Shown here one piece after another: positions 29,701-36,972 of a DNA stretch of 64,000 nt. The notes under the pieces were generated by a model. That model saw only the letters and a list, made by a program, of their open reading frames with translations. It did no database searches and was not told where the DNA came from. The translations under genes were made by a program, and so were the position numbers. Origin of the DNA: QHVT01 sp036389275 (GTDB lineage: Bacteria > Acidobacteriota > Thermoanaerobaculia > Gp7-AA8). Positions within the stretch are counted from its first letter, which is position 1. Every line of letters begins with the position of its first letter. The stretch spans positions 1 through 64,000 of the forward strand of contig DASVQE010000017.1 in NCBI GenBank assembly GCA_036389275.1, given 5' to 3'.

Positions 29701-32700
29701 GACCGGTTCCACCGGCACGCTCGCCTTCTCGTCCGCGCCGGCCGTCAACGCCGCCACCGGCCATCTCACGTACACCGCCGCCGCGAACACCAACGGCTCG
29801 GCGACCTTCAGCATCACGCTCTCCGACGACGGCTCGAACAGCGTTCCGAACAGCAACACCTCGGCCGCACACACGTTCACGATCACGTTGCAGCCGGTCA
29901 ACGACGTGCCGAGCTTCACCATCGCCTCCGATCCGCCGTTCGCGGTCGAAGGCGCCGGGGCGCAGTCGGTCTCCAGCTTCGCTACGGCCATCAGCGCCGG
30001 CGGCGGCAGCGACGAGTCGTCGCAGTCGCTGACCTTCACCGTCACGCCCACCGGCTCGACCGGGACGCTCACCTTCAGCGCCGCGCCGTCCATCGCCAGC
30101 GACGGCACGCTCACCTACACGCCGACCGCCGGCACGAACGGCACCGCCTCTTTCAGCGTCACGCTCAAGGACGGCGGCGGCACCGCCGACGGCGGCGTCG
30201 ATACCACCGCGGCGCAGAACTTCACCATCGCCATCGAGCGCGGTCCTTCGGTCACCTCGTCCAACCCGGGCGCGGGATCGACCGTGCCGCGCTCGCAGGA
30301 CCTCACCTTCAACTTCGACGAGACCGTCACCGTCGAGAGCGACGCGTTCTCGATCACCTGCAACGCCGATACGACGCTGCTGCCGTACGCCGTCACCACG
30401 GCCACGGGCGTGGCCATCGTCGTCAACCCCACCTCCGATCTGCCGGCCGGCTCCTGCACCGTCGTTCTCGACAAGAACAAAGTGCACGACGCCGACACGT
30501 TCGATCCGCCGGACGGTCTCAGCGTCGACTACAGCGTCACGTTCAACACGAACACGCCGCCGGTGGCCGATGACGACACCGACAGCGCGCGCGGCAACGT
30601 GACCCTCGTGGCCACGGCGGCCGAGGGCGTGCTGGTTGGGGACACGGACGCGGATGGACATTCGCTCACCGTTGCATCGGCGGGCTCGCCCGCAGTCGCC
30701 GTCGACGGCACCGCCGCCGCGACGACCACCAAGGGCGGCTCGATCGTCTTCAGCACGAACGGCGCGTACACGTACAATCCGCCGGCCGGCCTGCAGAACA
30801 CGACCGACACCGTCGACTACGTCGTGAGCGACGGCTTCGGCGGCACCGACACCGGCACGCTCACCATCGCCCTCGGCTCGCGCTACGTCTTCGTCGACGC
30901 CAGCAACGCCTCGAACGGCACCGGCACGCAGGCCAATCCGTTCAAGACCCTGGCGCTCAAGGATGCCTCCGCGAACGTCGCCGCGAACGACATCGTCATC
31001 GTCAAGAGCGGCACCTACACCACCGGCACCACGCTCAAGAGCGGCGAGCAGTTGATCGGCCAGGGCATCAGCTCGACCATCACCGCCACGCAGGGCACGC
31101 GCACCTTCACCATCCTCACGCCGGGCGCCGCTCCGGTGATCAACCCGACCAGCAGCGACGCGATCACGCTCAGCAGCGGCAACACCGTTCGCGGCTTCGA
31201 CATCAGGACCACCACCAGCGGACGCGGCGTGGTCGGCAACGCCTTCGGCGCGCTGACGCTCAACGAGTCGTCCGTCGCCACCAACGGCGGCGCGGCGCTC
31301 GACCTCACCAACGGCGCGGCCACGATCACGCTGACCACCACGTCGTCCACCGGCAGCTCGGCGCAGGGCGTGAACCTCGACACCGTCACCGGCACCGTGA
31401 CCCTCGGCAACGGCGCCATCGCGTCGCCGGCCGGCATCGGCTTCCGCGTCAACGGCGGCACCGCCGCGATCACCTACGGCGGCAACATCACCGGCAGCGG
31501 CAGCACCGCGGTGACCATCGCCTCGCACACGACCGGCAACATCACCTTGTCGGGCACGATCACCGGCTCGGCCAACGGCGGCATCGCCGTGACCGGCAAG
31601 ACCAGCGGCATCGTCGCCTTCAGCGGCGCGCAGTCGCTGAGCACCGGCGCCAACCCCGGCGTGACCCTGACCGGCAACACCGGCGGCACGATCGCCTTCA
31701 GCGGCACCGGCCTGGCCATCACCACCACCACCGGCGCGGCCTTCACCGCCAACACCGGCGGCACGGTGTCGGTCACCGGCACCAACAACACCATCACCGT
31801 CAGCCTCGGCGGCTCCGGCCTGACGCTCAACGGCGTCACCGTCGCCACCGGCGCGAACGTCACCTTCAACAACATCAGCACGAACGCGGCGAGCACCACC
31901 GGCGTCTCGCTCACTTCACTCGGCGGCAGCGGCAGCGTCCTCGTGAACGGCGGCACCATCAGCTCGGTGACGGGCCTTTCGATGACCACCATGGGCACGG
32001 TCGGCACGTCGCTGTCGAACGTCACCTTCAGCGGCGGCACGACCGCGATCACCGGCACGAACTTCGGCACCCTCACCGTGTCGGCCGTTTCGGTCAGCGC
32101 CGCCAACCAGTTCCTCAATCTCAACACCGGCACGATCAGCGGCACCTTCTCGAACGTGAACGGCACCTCGAACGGCGGCAGCCCAGGCGTCACGCTGACC
32201 AGCGTCGACGGCAGCGCCACGATCTCGGCAGGCACGCTCACCAAGGGCGGCTCGCCGCAGAACCTGGTGGACATCAGCGGCGGCTCGGTCAGCCTGACCT
32301 GGCAGGGCAACCTCACCCAGGGACAGAACGGCGCGCTGCTCAACGTCACCAACGGCCACAGCGGCACGCTGGCCTTCAGCGGCACGCTGCAGGCGACCAA
32401 CGGCACGGGCCTCGTCTTCAACAACGCCGACGGCACCTACAACTTCACCGGCACCACGACCATCAATGGCGGCAGCGCGAACATCGCCATCAGCAACGAC
32501 TCGGCCGGCACGTTCAACTTCAACGCGAACACCTCCGTCACCGGCACCGCCACCGCCATTCCGTTCAGCTTCGCCTCGAGCAGCGGCAACGTGACGTACA
32601 GCGGCTCGCTGACGCAGGCCGCCGCGAACCGCCTCGTGTCGATCTCGGTCCAGACCGCCGGCGCGATCACCTTCAACAACGCCACACCGAAGACGCTGGC

Positions 32701-34921
32701 CGGCAACACCAGCAGCACCGGCATCCTGCTGAGCAACGTCGACGGCACCGTCGCCTTCACCGGTCCGACGACGCTCAGCGGCGCGGCCACCATCACCATC
32801 AACACCGACTCGGCAGGCGTCATCAACTTCGGCAGCGGAACGAGCGTGAGCAATCCGACCGGCGTCGACTTCTCCTTCGACACGAGCAGCGCCACCGTCA
32901 CCTACGACGGCACGCTGTCGCAGACGAACGCGCAGCGCGTGGTCTCGGTGAACAAGCAGACCGGCGGCACCATCACCTTCAACGGCAACGTCAGCGCCGG
33001 CACCGCCAGCACCGGCGTGCTGCTCACCGACGCCGACGGCACGATCAAGTTCCTCGGCACGAACGTCTGGAGCGGCGGCGACGCCGGCGTCGACATCACC
33101 ACCAACTCCGCCGGCACGTTCCAGTTCTCGGCGGCGACCTCGATCAGCAACCCGTCCGGTACGGCCTTCACCGTCGCCGATTCCGCGCCGGCGAGCCTCG
33201 ACTACAACGGCACCATCACCCACAACAACGCCCGTCTGATCTCGATCTCGAACGCCTCCGCTGGCTCGTGCGGCACGATCCGCTTCGACGGCAATCTGGC
33301 CGCGAATGGTGCGACCGCGACCGGCATCTTCATCGACAAGTGCAACGCCGGGTCGATCAGCTTCAACGCCGCCTCGAAATCGCTGACCACCAACGGCAAC
33401 GCGGCCGTCACCATCACCAACAACGGCGCGGACGTCGACTTCACCGGCGGCGGCCTGGTGCTCACCACCACCTCCGGCGCGGCCTTCAATCTCACGGGCA
33501 CCGCCGGCGCGGTCACCGTCACCGGCAGCGGCAACAAGATCACCACGGCCACCGGCCTCGGCCTGAACGTCACCGGCGGCACGGCCATCGGCGCGAACGG
33601 CCTCACCTTCGAGAGCATCAACGTCAACGGCGACGATGCCGCGCCGACCAACGCCATCAAGTTGTCGAGCACCGGCTCGGCGGGCGGTCTGACCGTCACC
33701 GGCACCGGCTCCGGCACCACCGGCGGCATCCTGCAGGACACCTCCGGCGACGCCATCCTGCTCAGCAATGTCGCCAAGGTCTCGCTCAAGAACATGCAGA
33801 TCACCAGCAACAAGGGGAGCGGAATCAAGGGCACCACGGTCGACGGCCTCGTGGTCGACAGTTGCTCGTTCAGCGCGAACGGCGATGACGCGGCGACCGA
33901 CGAGTCGGGCATCAACATCATCGGCCTGACCGGCACCGCCCGCGCCGGCACGAACCCGACCAAGATCATCAACAGCACGTTCAACGAGGACTACGAGTTC
34001 GAGATCCAGATCGCCAACAGCAGCGGCACGCTCAGCGACTTCCTCATGAGCAACAACTCCATCACCGCGGCGGGCATCGACGTGACCGGCAACCTGGTGA
34101 ACATCCTCGCCACCAGCACGGCGAACATGACCGTCGACGTGCAGGGCGGCACCTTCACCGGCGCCGCGCCGGCCACCGCCACCGCGCTGCACATGGACGC
34201 CAGCGGCGGCCAGATCACCGCCACCGTCGCCGGCGGTACGTACACGAACAACAACGTCGCGGTCAGCACCTCCATCGCCAGCGGCGGCAAGATCACCTAC
34301 GACGTCTCCGGCGTCACCGCGACCGGTACGCGCTCGCACGCGCTGAACACGTTCGCCAACGCCAACAGCGGCGCCAGCGGCGCGATCAACGGCAAGTACC
34401 GGAACAACATCGTCGGCAGCGCCACCGCCAACTCCGGCTCGGCCGTCGGCAACGGCATCCGCGTCGCGAACGAAGGTGCGGCGGCGGTCAAGATGCTGAT
34501 CAGCGGCAACACCGTCCAGCAGATCCAGTCGTTCGAAGGACTGATCTTCGACATCGGTCTCTCCGGCACCGCCACGGCCGGCCTCACCACCAACGCCACC
34601 ATCCTCAACAACACCTTCACCGGCATCCTGGCCAACCGCGCCATCGAGGTGAACGACAACCAGAGCACGCCGAACACGCCGGCGCCGACGGTGTGCGTCG
34701 ACATGTCCGGCAACTCGTTCTCCAGCGTCTCCGGTCAGGCCGGCAACGGCGAAGAGGTCCGTCTGAAACAGTTGAACGGCACGTTCAACGTCCACCAGAA
34801 GGCGCCGACCGCCGGCGTCGACTCCGCGGAGCTCGACGACGCGAACGGCGGCAACAGCGTCAATCAGTTCTCGCTGAGCGGCACCATCAGCTACAACCAG
34901 GCGACCTGTCCGCAGCCGTAG
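23717..34921 (+). CDS. Giant secreted protein 1: tandem cadherin-like repeats plus beta-helix
   Basis: A 3734-residue protein. The ATG at 23717 gives a signal peptide (MKVLRCRFLTYIILAFITASAQA) and has GAAGGGG upstream; the frame is open 32 codons further but without a signal. Order: N-terminal beta domain (about 24-215); cadherin-like/tandem-95 units (about 221-930) including one true cadherin repeat (DVDTADAHTFAI near 450); ten about 113-residue repeats (930-2061) plus a divergent eleventh; an SbsA/Ig-like unit (about 2176-2276); one more cadherin-like unit; then a right-handed beta-helix from about 2389, opening with YVFVDASNASNGTG, to the end. Residues 3660-3734 are shared with giant protein 2. 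Probably a surface or secreted adhesin; no catalytic motif seen. Three tail-collar genes follow. Confidence 0.9.
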   Translation: MKVLRCRFLTYIILAFITASAQAATLDYRVLIDSDNDVASGCVVNGMAGVDQIFVTRVSTTDTTAAVTGTFRQVCSAGALGPVTDVVTSGWPVGYIPAAGAMLLETRLPYSALGSTAPHNLRLGFVGNQGAASHVALRKADGSNILFPATVSRRRTVGSGGAARVITLDGAGSDWNAIEPLVDGIAASGTPAMRMLKIYGFASPGEGQLYFRFDANVSTTTPFASDDIFARTVGSALNVPAPGVLSNDGDPNGLPLTATPVSAPEHGDVTLNPDGSFTYSPSNPLSTQSDSFQYKASNGSKDSNVAKVTINVATGTNHAPVAANDTVAAVEDTTANVAAPGVLSNDTDVDGDALSAALQTPPSHGTVSLAANGGFTYTPAANYFGPDSFTYIVSDTKASSTATVAITVASVNDDPEVKAATFSVDENSPAGTLVGKVKVTDVDTADAHTFAILGGNTGGAFAINPSTGAITVANGTAINFEVTPQFTLSVRATDNGTPSHSDTAAITIDVNDLNDAPLAVNDGYTTPEDTPLNVVLPGVKANDSDEDAGAVLSVAQLAGPSHGTLALAANGSFLYTPALNYNGPDSFTYTLTDGTLSSVGTVTLNVTPVNDPPSFANLGNVTSDEDAPYSGAWANTLSAGPADEALQTLSFNVTVTTNSALFSVPPAIAPDGTLTFTPTANAVGVANVTAVLVDNGGGANASAPVPFTITINAVNDKPTFANAGDVTVLEDSGSYSSPWANTILAGPADESAQSVSFAVTNNSNMALFATQPAISPAGVLTFLPAADASGLAVITVVLTDTGTPAASSDPVQFTIHITPVNDEPSFTSGGDVTVDEDSGAYSGPWASNIAKGANESAQTVFFTVTGNSKASLFSTPPAIAPDGTLTFTPAPNQNGSSNITVEMHDNGGTDDGGDDTSTPVTFQITLAPVNDAPSFNLPASAPAVDEDNGAATASGFATAISAGPTSDESAQTLTFNLSQVSADPTLTFTTPPAIDPATGNLTYTPAPNAYGTATYSVTLSDSGSNVSPNSNTSAAKTFTITVNPINDAPSFSIGANPAASDEDGGPQTVSGFAGSISQGPNESGQTLTFQVVKTAGTLTFTTPPAIDASGNLTYQAAPDANGTATFNVTLSDNGSSTLPNVNVSGAQPFTITVNAVNDAPTFNMSTSTSSDEDAGAQSVPSFATSILAGPPDESGQSLTFNLSQTAIDPTLSFTTPPAIASNGTLTYQAAANSYGTATFDVTLSDTGSNVSPNSNTSVVKSFTITINAINDAPSFSIGGNPAASDEDGGAQTVSGFAGSISQGAGESGQTLTFNLTPTGTTGTLSFSAGPAIDASGNLTYTATGDTNGTATFSVTLSDNGSNTSPNSNVSGAVSFTITVNPVNDAPTFSMPASASSDEDLGAVTTSSFATSILAGPSDESAQTLTFNLAQTSIASTLSFTSAPAIASDGTLTYEAAANAYGSATYDVTLTDTGSNVPPNSNTSVVKTLTITINPLNDAPSFTLAGNPAASDEDGGPQSVSSFAGSISQGTGETGQTLTFNVAAAGTTGTLAFTTAPAIDPATGALTYEAAPDTNGTATFNVTLSDNGATGGSNSNTSAPQSFTITVNPINDAPTFNLSTSSTAVEDSGAKSVSNFATGMLAGPPDESSQTLTFNLSQTAIDSTLSFSAGPAIAADGTLTYTPAANAYGTATFDVTLSDTGSNTSPNSNTSVVKSFTISVTGINDAPSFTLAGNPAASDEDAGPQSVSNFAGSISQGTGESGQTLTFNVAQTGGTLTFLTAPAIDPATGNLTYQAAANANGTASFNVTLSDDGSNVSPNSNVSGAQSFTITVNAVNDAPSFNLPSATTSSTEDGGAQSVTNFLTGISAGPSDESSQTLTVNVSVTSADPTLTFTSAPAIGTNGTLTYQAAANAYGTANVSVTVSDTGSNVSPNSNISAAQTFTITVDPVNDAPSFNTVTIGSLANEDVGPIDIAYATAISSGPNESGQTLTFNVAQTGSTGTLAFSSAPAVNAATGHLTYTAAANTNGSATFSITLSDDGSNSVPNSNTSAAHTFTITLQPVNDVPSFTIASDPPFAVEGAGAQSVSSFATAISAGGGSDESSQSLTFTVTPTGSTGTLTFSAAPSIASDGTLTYTPTAGTNGTASFSVTLKDGGGTADGGVDTTAAQNFTIAIERGPSVTSSNPGAGSTVPRSQDLTFNFDETVTVESDAFSITCNADTTLLPYAVTTATGVAIVVNPTSDLPAGSCTVVLDKNKVHDADTFDPPDGLSVDYSVTFNTNTPPVADDDTDSARGNVTLVATAAEGVLVGDTDADGHSLTVASAGSPAVAVDGTAAATTTKGGSIVFSTNGAYTYNPPAGLQNTTDTVDYVVSDGFGGTDTGTLTIALGSRYVFVDASNASNGTGTQANPFKTLALKDASANVAANDIVIVKSGTYTTGTTLKSGEQLIGQGISSTITATQGTRTFTILTPGAAPVINPTSSDAITLSSGNTVRGFDIRTTTSGRGVVGNAFGALTLNESSVATNGGAALDLTNGAATITLTTTSSTGSSAQGVNLDTVTGTVTLGNGAIASPAGIGFRVNGGTAAITYGGNITGSGSTAVTIASHTTGNITLSGTITGSANGGIAVTGKTSGIVAFSGAQSLSTGANPGVTLTGNTGGTIAFSGTGLAITTTTGAAFTANTGGTVSVTGTNNTITVSLGGSGLTLNGVTVATGANVTFNNISTNAASTTGVSLTSLGGSGSVLVNGGTISSVTGLSMTTMGTVGTSLSNVTFSGGTTAITGTNFGTLTVSAVSVSAANQFLNLNTGTISGTFSNVNGTSNGGSPGVTLTSVDGSATISAGTLTKGGSPQNLVDISGGSVSLTWQGNLTQGQNGALLNVTNGHSGTLAFSGTLQATNGTGLVFNNADGTYNFTGTTTINGGSANIAISNDSAGTFNFNANTSVTGTATAIPFSFASSSGNVTYSGSLTQAAANRLVSISVQTAGAITFNNATPKTLAGNTSSTGILLSNVDGTVAFTGPTTLSGAATITINTDSAGVINFGSGTSVSNPTGVDFSFDTSSATVTYDGTLSQTNAQRVVSVNKQTGGTITFNGNVSAGTASTGVLLTDADGTIKFLGTNVWSGGDAGVDITTNSAGTFQFSAATSISNPSGTAFTVADSAPASLDYNGTITHNNARLISISNASAGSCGTIRFDGNLAANGATATGIFIDKCNAGSISFNAASKSLTTNGNAAVTITNNGADVDFTGGGLVLTTTSGAAFNLTGTAGAVTVTGSGNKITTATGLGLNVTGGTAIGANGLTFESINVNGDDAAPTNAIKLSSTGSAGGLTVTGTGSGTTGGILQDTSGDAILLSNVAKVSLKNMQITSNKGSGIKGTTVDGLVVDSCSFSANGDDAATDESGINIIGLTGTARAGTNPTKIINSTFNEDYEFEIQIANSSGTLSDFLMSNNSITAAGIDVTGNLVNILATSTANMTVDVQGGTFTGAAPATATALHMDASGGQITATVAGGTYTNNNVAVSTSIASGGKITYDVSGVTATGTRSHALNTFANANSGASGAINGKYRNNIVGSATANSGSAVGNGIRVANEGAAAVKMLISGNTVQQIQSFEGLIFDIGLSGTATAGLTTNATILNNTFTGILANRAIEVNDNQSTPNTPAPTVCVDMSGNSFSSVSGQAGNGEEVRLKQLNGTFNVHQKAPTAGVDSAELDDANGGNSVNQFSLSGTISYNQATCPQP
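26504..29899 (+). repeat. Higher-order repeat: five two-unit blocks within giant gene 1
   Basis: Ten consecutive units of about 113 residues, each beginning NDAPSF or NDAPTF and containing DED, LTFN, PAI, LTY and SNTS/SNVS blocks. They alternate between type X (FATSILAGP, SQTAID, YGTATFDVTLSDTGS) and type Y (NPAASDEDGG, FAGSISQG, NGTATFNVTLSDNGS), giving an X-Y pair repeated five times. Identical 42-base stretches at 27467-27508 and 28826-28867, exactly 1359 bases (two pairs) apart, indicate recent duplication. Confidence 0.85.
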
Positions 34922-34950
34922 CGCATCGCTTCACAGCAGTCCACCACCGG

Positions 34951-34995
34951 CGAGGTGGCGGGATCGATTCGATCCCGCCACCTCGTCTCGTTTTG
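34951..34995 (+). terminator. Strong intrinsic terminator after giant gene 1
   Basis: A perfect 17-base inverted repeat (34951-34967 with 34969-34985) 30 bases after the stop codon, followed by a T-rich TCTCGTTTTG. It separates the giant gene from the first tail-collar gene, so the trio must have its own promoter or depend on read-through. Confidence 0.85.
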
Positions 34996-35107
34996 TCCAT
35001 GTACGCAAAGACACTTTCGCGATACTCTTTCCATAAGTCCGCATCGGTTTCCCCAATACGTTTCAGGCCCCCCCGTCCACTCATTTCGAACGAGAGAGAG
35101 GAGTCCT

Positions 35108-35623
35108 ATGGCCGAACCATTTCTGTCAGAGATCCGGATGTTCAGTTTCCCGTTCCCTCCGAAAACCTGGGCGTTTGCCAACGGGCAGCTCCTGCCCATC
35201 AACCAGAACCAGCCGCTGTTCTCGCTGCTCGGGACCGCGTTCGGAGGCAACGGGCAAACCACCTTCGCGCTGCCGAATCTGCAGGGGCGCATTCCGATTC
35301 ACATGAGCGATGACTACATCCTCGGCCAGGCCGGCGGCGAGTACGCTCACACCATCATCATGCCCGAGATGCCGGAGCACACCCATTTCCTCATGGGCTC
35401 GCAGACCCAGGGCAACTCCGTCTATCCGAACTTCAGCAACAGCGGCAACGTTCTGGCGTCCGATCCCGGCAATGCCTACTCGAATGCCGCGCAGCAGTTG
35501 ACGCCATTCAAGCCGGGCTCCGTGACGAACGTCGGCGGCAGCCAGCCGCATGAGAACCGGCAGCCGTTTCTCGTCGTCAATTTCTGCATCGCGCTCTCGG
35601 GGATCTTCCCGAGCAAGAACTGA
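35108..35623 (+). CDS. Phage tail-collar (MdpB-like) protein, type A, copy 1
   Basis: A 171-residue protein. The N-terminal about 60 residues form a tail-collar domain: FLSEIRMFSF, TWAFANGQLLPINQNQ, LFSLLGTAFGGNG, TFALPNLQGR. A His-containing PEHTHF strand follows at about 95, then a Gly/Asn-rich part and the C-terminal NVGGSQPHENRQPFL and NFCIALSGIFP. Start fixed by AGAGGAG. First of a three-gene set; closest relative in the window is the gene at 44042. No export signal. Members of this family are annotated as microcystin-dependent or tail-fibre proteins; their cellular role is not established. Confidence 0.9.
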   Translation: MAEPFLSEIRMFSFPFPPKTWAFANGQLLPINQNQPLFSLLGTAFGGNGQTTFALPNLQGRIPIHMSDDYILGQAGGEYAHTIIMPEMPEHTHFLMGSQTQGNSVYPNFSNSGNVLASDPGNAYSNAAQQLTPFKPGSVTNVGGSQPHENRQPFLVVNFCIALSGIFPSKN

Positions 35624-35632
35624 GGAGAGAAC

Positions 35633-36148
35633 ATGGCCCAACCGTATATTGGCGAGATCCGCCTCTTCGCGGGCAGTTTCAACCCGGTCGGCTGGGAGAT
35701 TTGCAACGGACAGTTGCTTTCGATCTCCGAGAACGAGGCTCTTTTCCAACTGATCGGCACCACCTACGGCGGCGACGGCGAAGAGACGTTCGCGCTGCCG
35801 AACTTCCAGGGCACCGTCCCGATGCACATGGGGAAGAACCTCGGCCAAACGTACGTCATCGGCGAGACCGACGGCACCGAGAGCGTCACCCTCAGCACTG
35901 CCAGCATCCCCGTACATACCCATCCGCTGACCGGCAGCAGCGCCAACGGCTCGCAGGCGACACCTTCCGGGAATCTGCTCGCCTCGTCCGTCGTCATCTC
36001 CCCGTACGCGAACGAGAATCCGAGCGCATCGATGGCCGCCAGCGCGATTCAGCCGACCGGCGGAAGCCAGCCGCACGAGAACATGCAGCCGTACCTCTGC
36101 GTGACTTTCATCATCGCCCTCATCGGCATCTACCCCACGCCGAACTGA
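35633..36148 (+). CDS. Phage tail-collar (MdpB-like) protein, type B, copy 1
   Basis: A 171-residue tail-collar protein: YIGEIRLFAGSF, GWEICNGQLLSISENEALF, TYGGDGEETFALPNFQG, then VHTHPL and the type-B hallmarks LLASSVVISPYANE and GGSQPHENMQPYL. Spaced nine bases after copy A with GAGGAGA as ribosome-binding site. It pairs with the gene at 44569 rather than with its immediate neighbours. Confidence 0.9.
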   Translation: MAQPYIGEIRLFAGSFNPVGWEICNGQLLSISENEALFQLIGTTYGGDGEETFALPNFQGTVPMHMGKNLGQTYVIGETDGTESVTLSTASIPVHTHPLTGSSANGSQATPSGNLLASSVVISPYANENPSASMAASAIQPTGGSQPHENMQPYLCVTFIIALIGIYPTPN

Positions 36149-36162
36149 CCGGAGGAGAGAAC

Positions 36163-36690
36163 ATGGCCGATCCATTCGTTGCTGAAATCCGGATGTATCC
36201 GTTCAACTTTGCCCCGATGGGATGGGCGTTCTGCGATGGCCAGATCATGATCCTCAGCCAGAACACCGCCCTCTTCTCGCTGCTCGGCACCACCTACGGC
36301 GGCAACGGCAAGTCGACCTTCGCCCTGCCCAACCTGCAAGGCTCCGTTCCGCTCGGACCGGGGCAGTCGAAAACCGGCACGCTCTACGACCTCGGCCAGG
36401 TGAGCGGCAGTTCCACCGTCACCCTGGTCGTCGGCGAGATGCCGTTCCACACACACACGCTCATGGGCACCGTCGAAGACGGAACGCAGGGCTCGCTGAC
36501 CAGCTCCGTCGTACTGGCCGGATCGAAGGGCGGGCAGCTCTACCAGACCAACACGTCCGCCAACCTGCAGCCGATGAACATCATGTCGCTGCCGTTCGCC
36601 GGCGCCACGCAGCCCCACAACAACATGATGCCGTACCTCACCCTCAACTTCTGCATCGCCCTGCAGGGCGTCTTTCCGGCGCGACCGTGA
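36163..36690 (+). CDS. Phage tail-collar (MdpB-like) protein, type C, copy 1
   Basis: A 175-residue tail-collar protein: FVAEIRMYPFNFAPMGWAFC, QNTALFSLLGTTYGGNGKSTFALPNL in two blocks, then FHTHTLMGTVEDGTQGSL, YQTNTSANL and PHNNMMPYLTLNFCIALQGVFP. GGAGGAGAG ribosome-binding site six bases before the ATG. It shares VEDGTQGSLT and YQ-NTSANL with the gene at 45079, which identifies it as type C. Last gene of the first trio; a terminator follows. Confidence 0.9.
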   Translation: MADPFVAEIRMYPFNFAPMGWAFCDGQIMILSQNTALFSLLGTTYGGNGKSTFALPNLQGSVPLGPGQSKTGTLYDLGQVSGSSTVTLVVGEMPFHTHTLMGTVEDGTQGSLTSSVVLAGSKGGQLYQTNTSANLQPMNIMSLPFAGATQPHNNMMPYLTLNFCIALQGVFPARP

Positions 36691-36718
36691 TCGCCGCCAC
36701 CTGTCGTTCTCTACACCG

Positions 36719-36753
36719 GGAGGAGTCGCGCGTGCGACTCCTCCTCTTTGTTT
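36719..36753 (+). terminator. Intrinsic terminator after first tail-collar trio
   Basis: An 11-bp perfect stem (36719-36729 with 36734-36744) with a GCGT loop, followed by TCTTTGTTT. It closes the first module, 28 bases after the type C stop. Confidence 0.85.
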
Positions 36754-36810
36754 GGGCGCGGCGCGAGCGTGACCAGAAAAAGGTTGCGCATTATGGAAGT
36801 AGACACTAAA

Positions 36811-36839
36811 TTGTCTGCTCGTCCACGGTCCCAAATAAT
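36811..36839 (+). promoter_or_regulatory. Candidate promoter for giant gene 2
   Basis: TTGTCT (36811-36816), a 17-base spacer and AATAAT (36834-36839) precede giant gene 2 by about 130 bases, with the first box inside a short inverted repeat (AGACA at 36801-36805 and TGTCT at 36812-36816) that could be an operator. The 282-base gap 36691-36972 holds no gene otherwise. Confidence 0.45.
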
Positions 36840-36972
36840 CGAGAGAAACAACGCGCGCGCAATGCGTCTGGTTTCGCGCCGTCCTGTACGCAGGTTCCGC
36901 GGACGCGTCGGTCCTTAGAGCGAACAAATGAATCTGGTAGTGCATCCGCGTCACTCACGGAGGAATCTTCGT

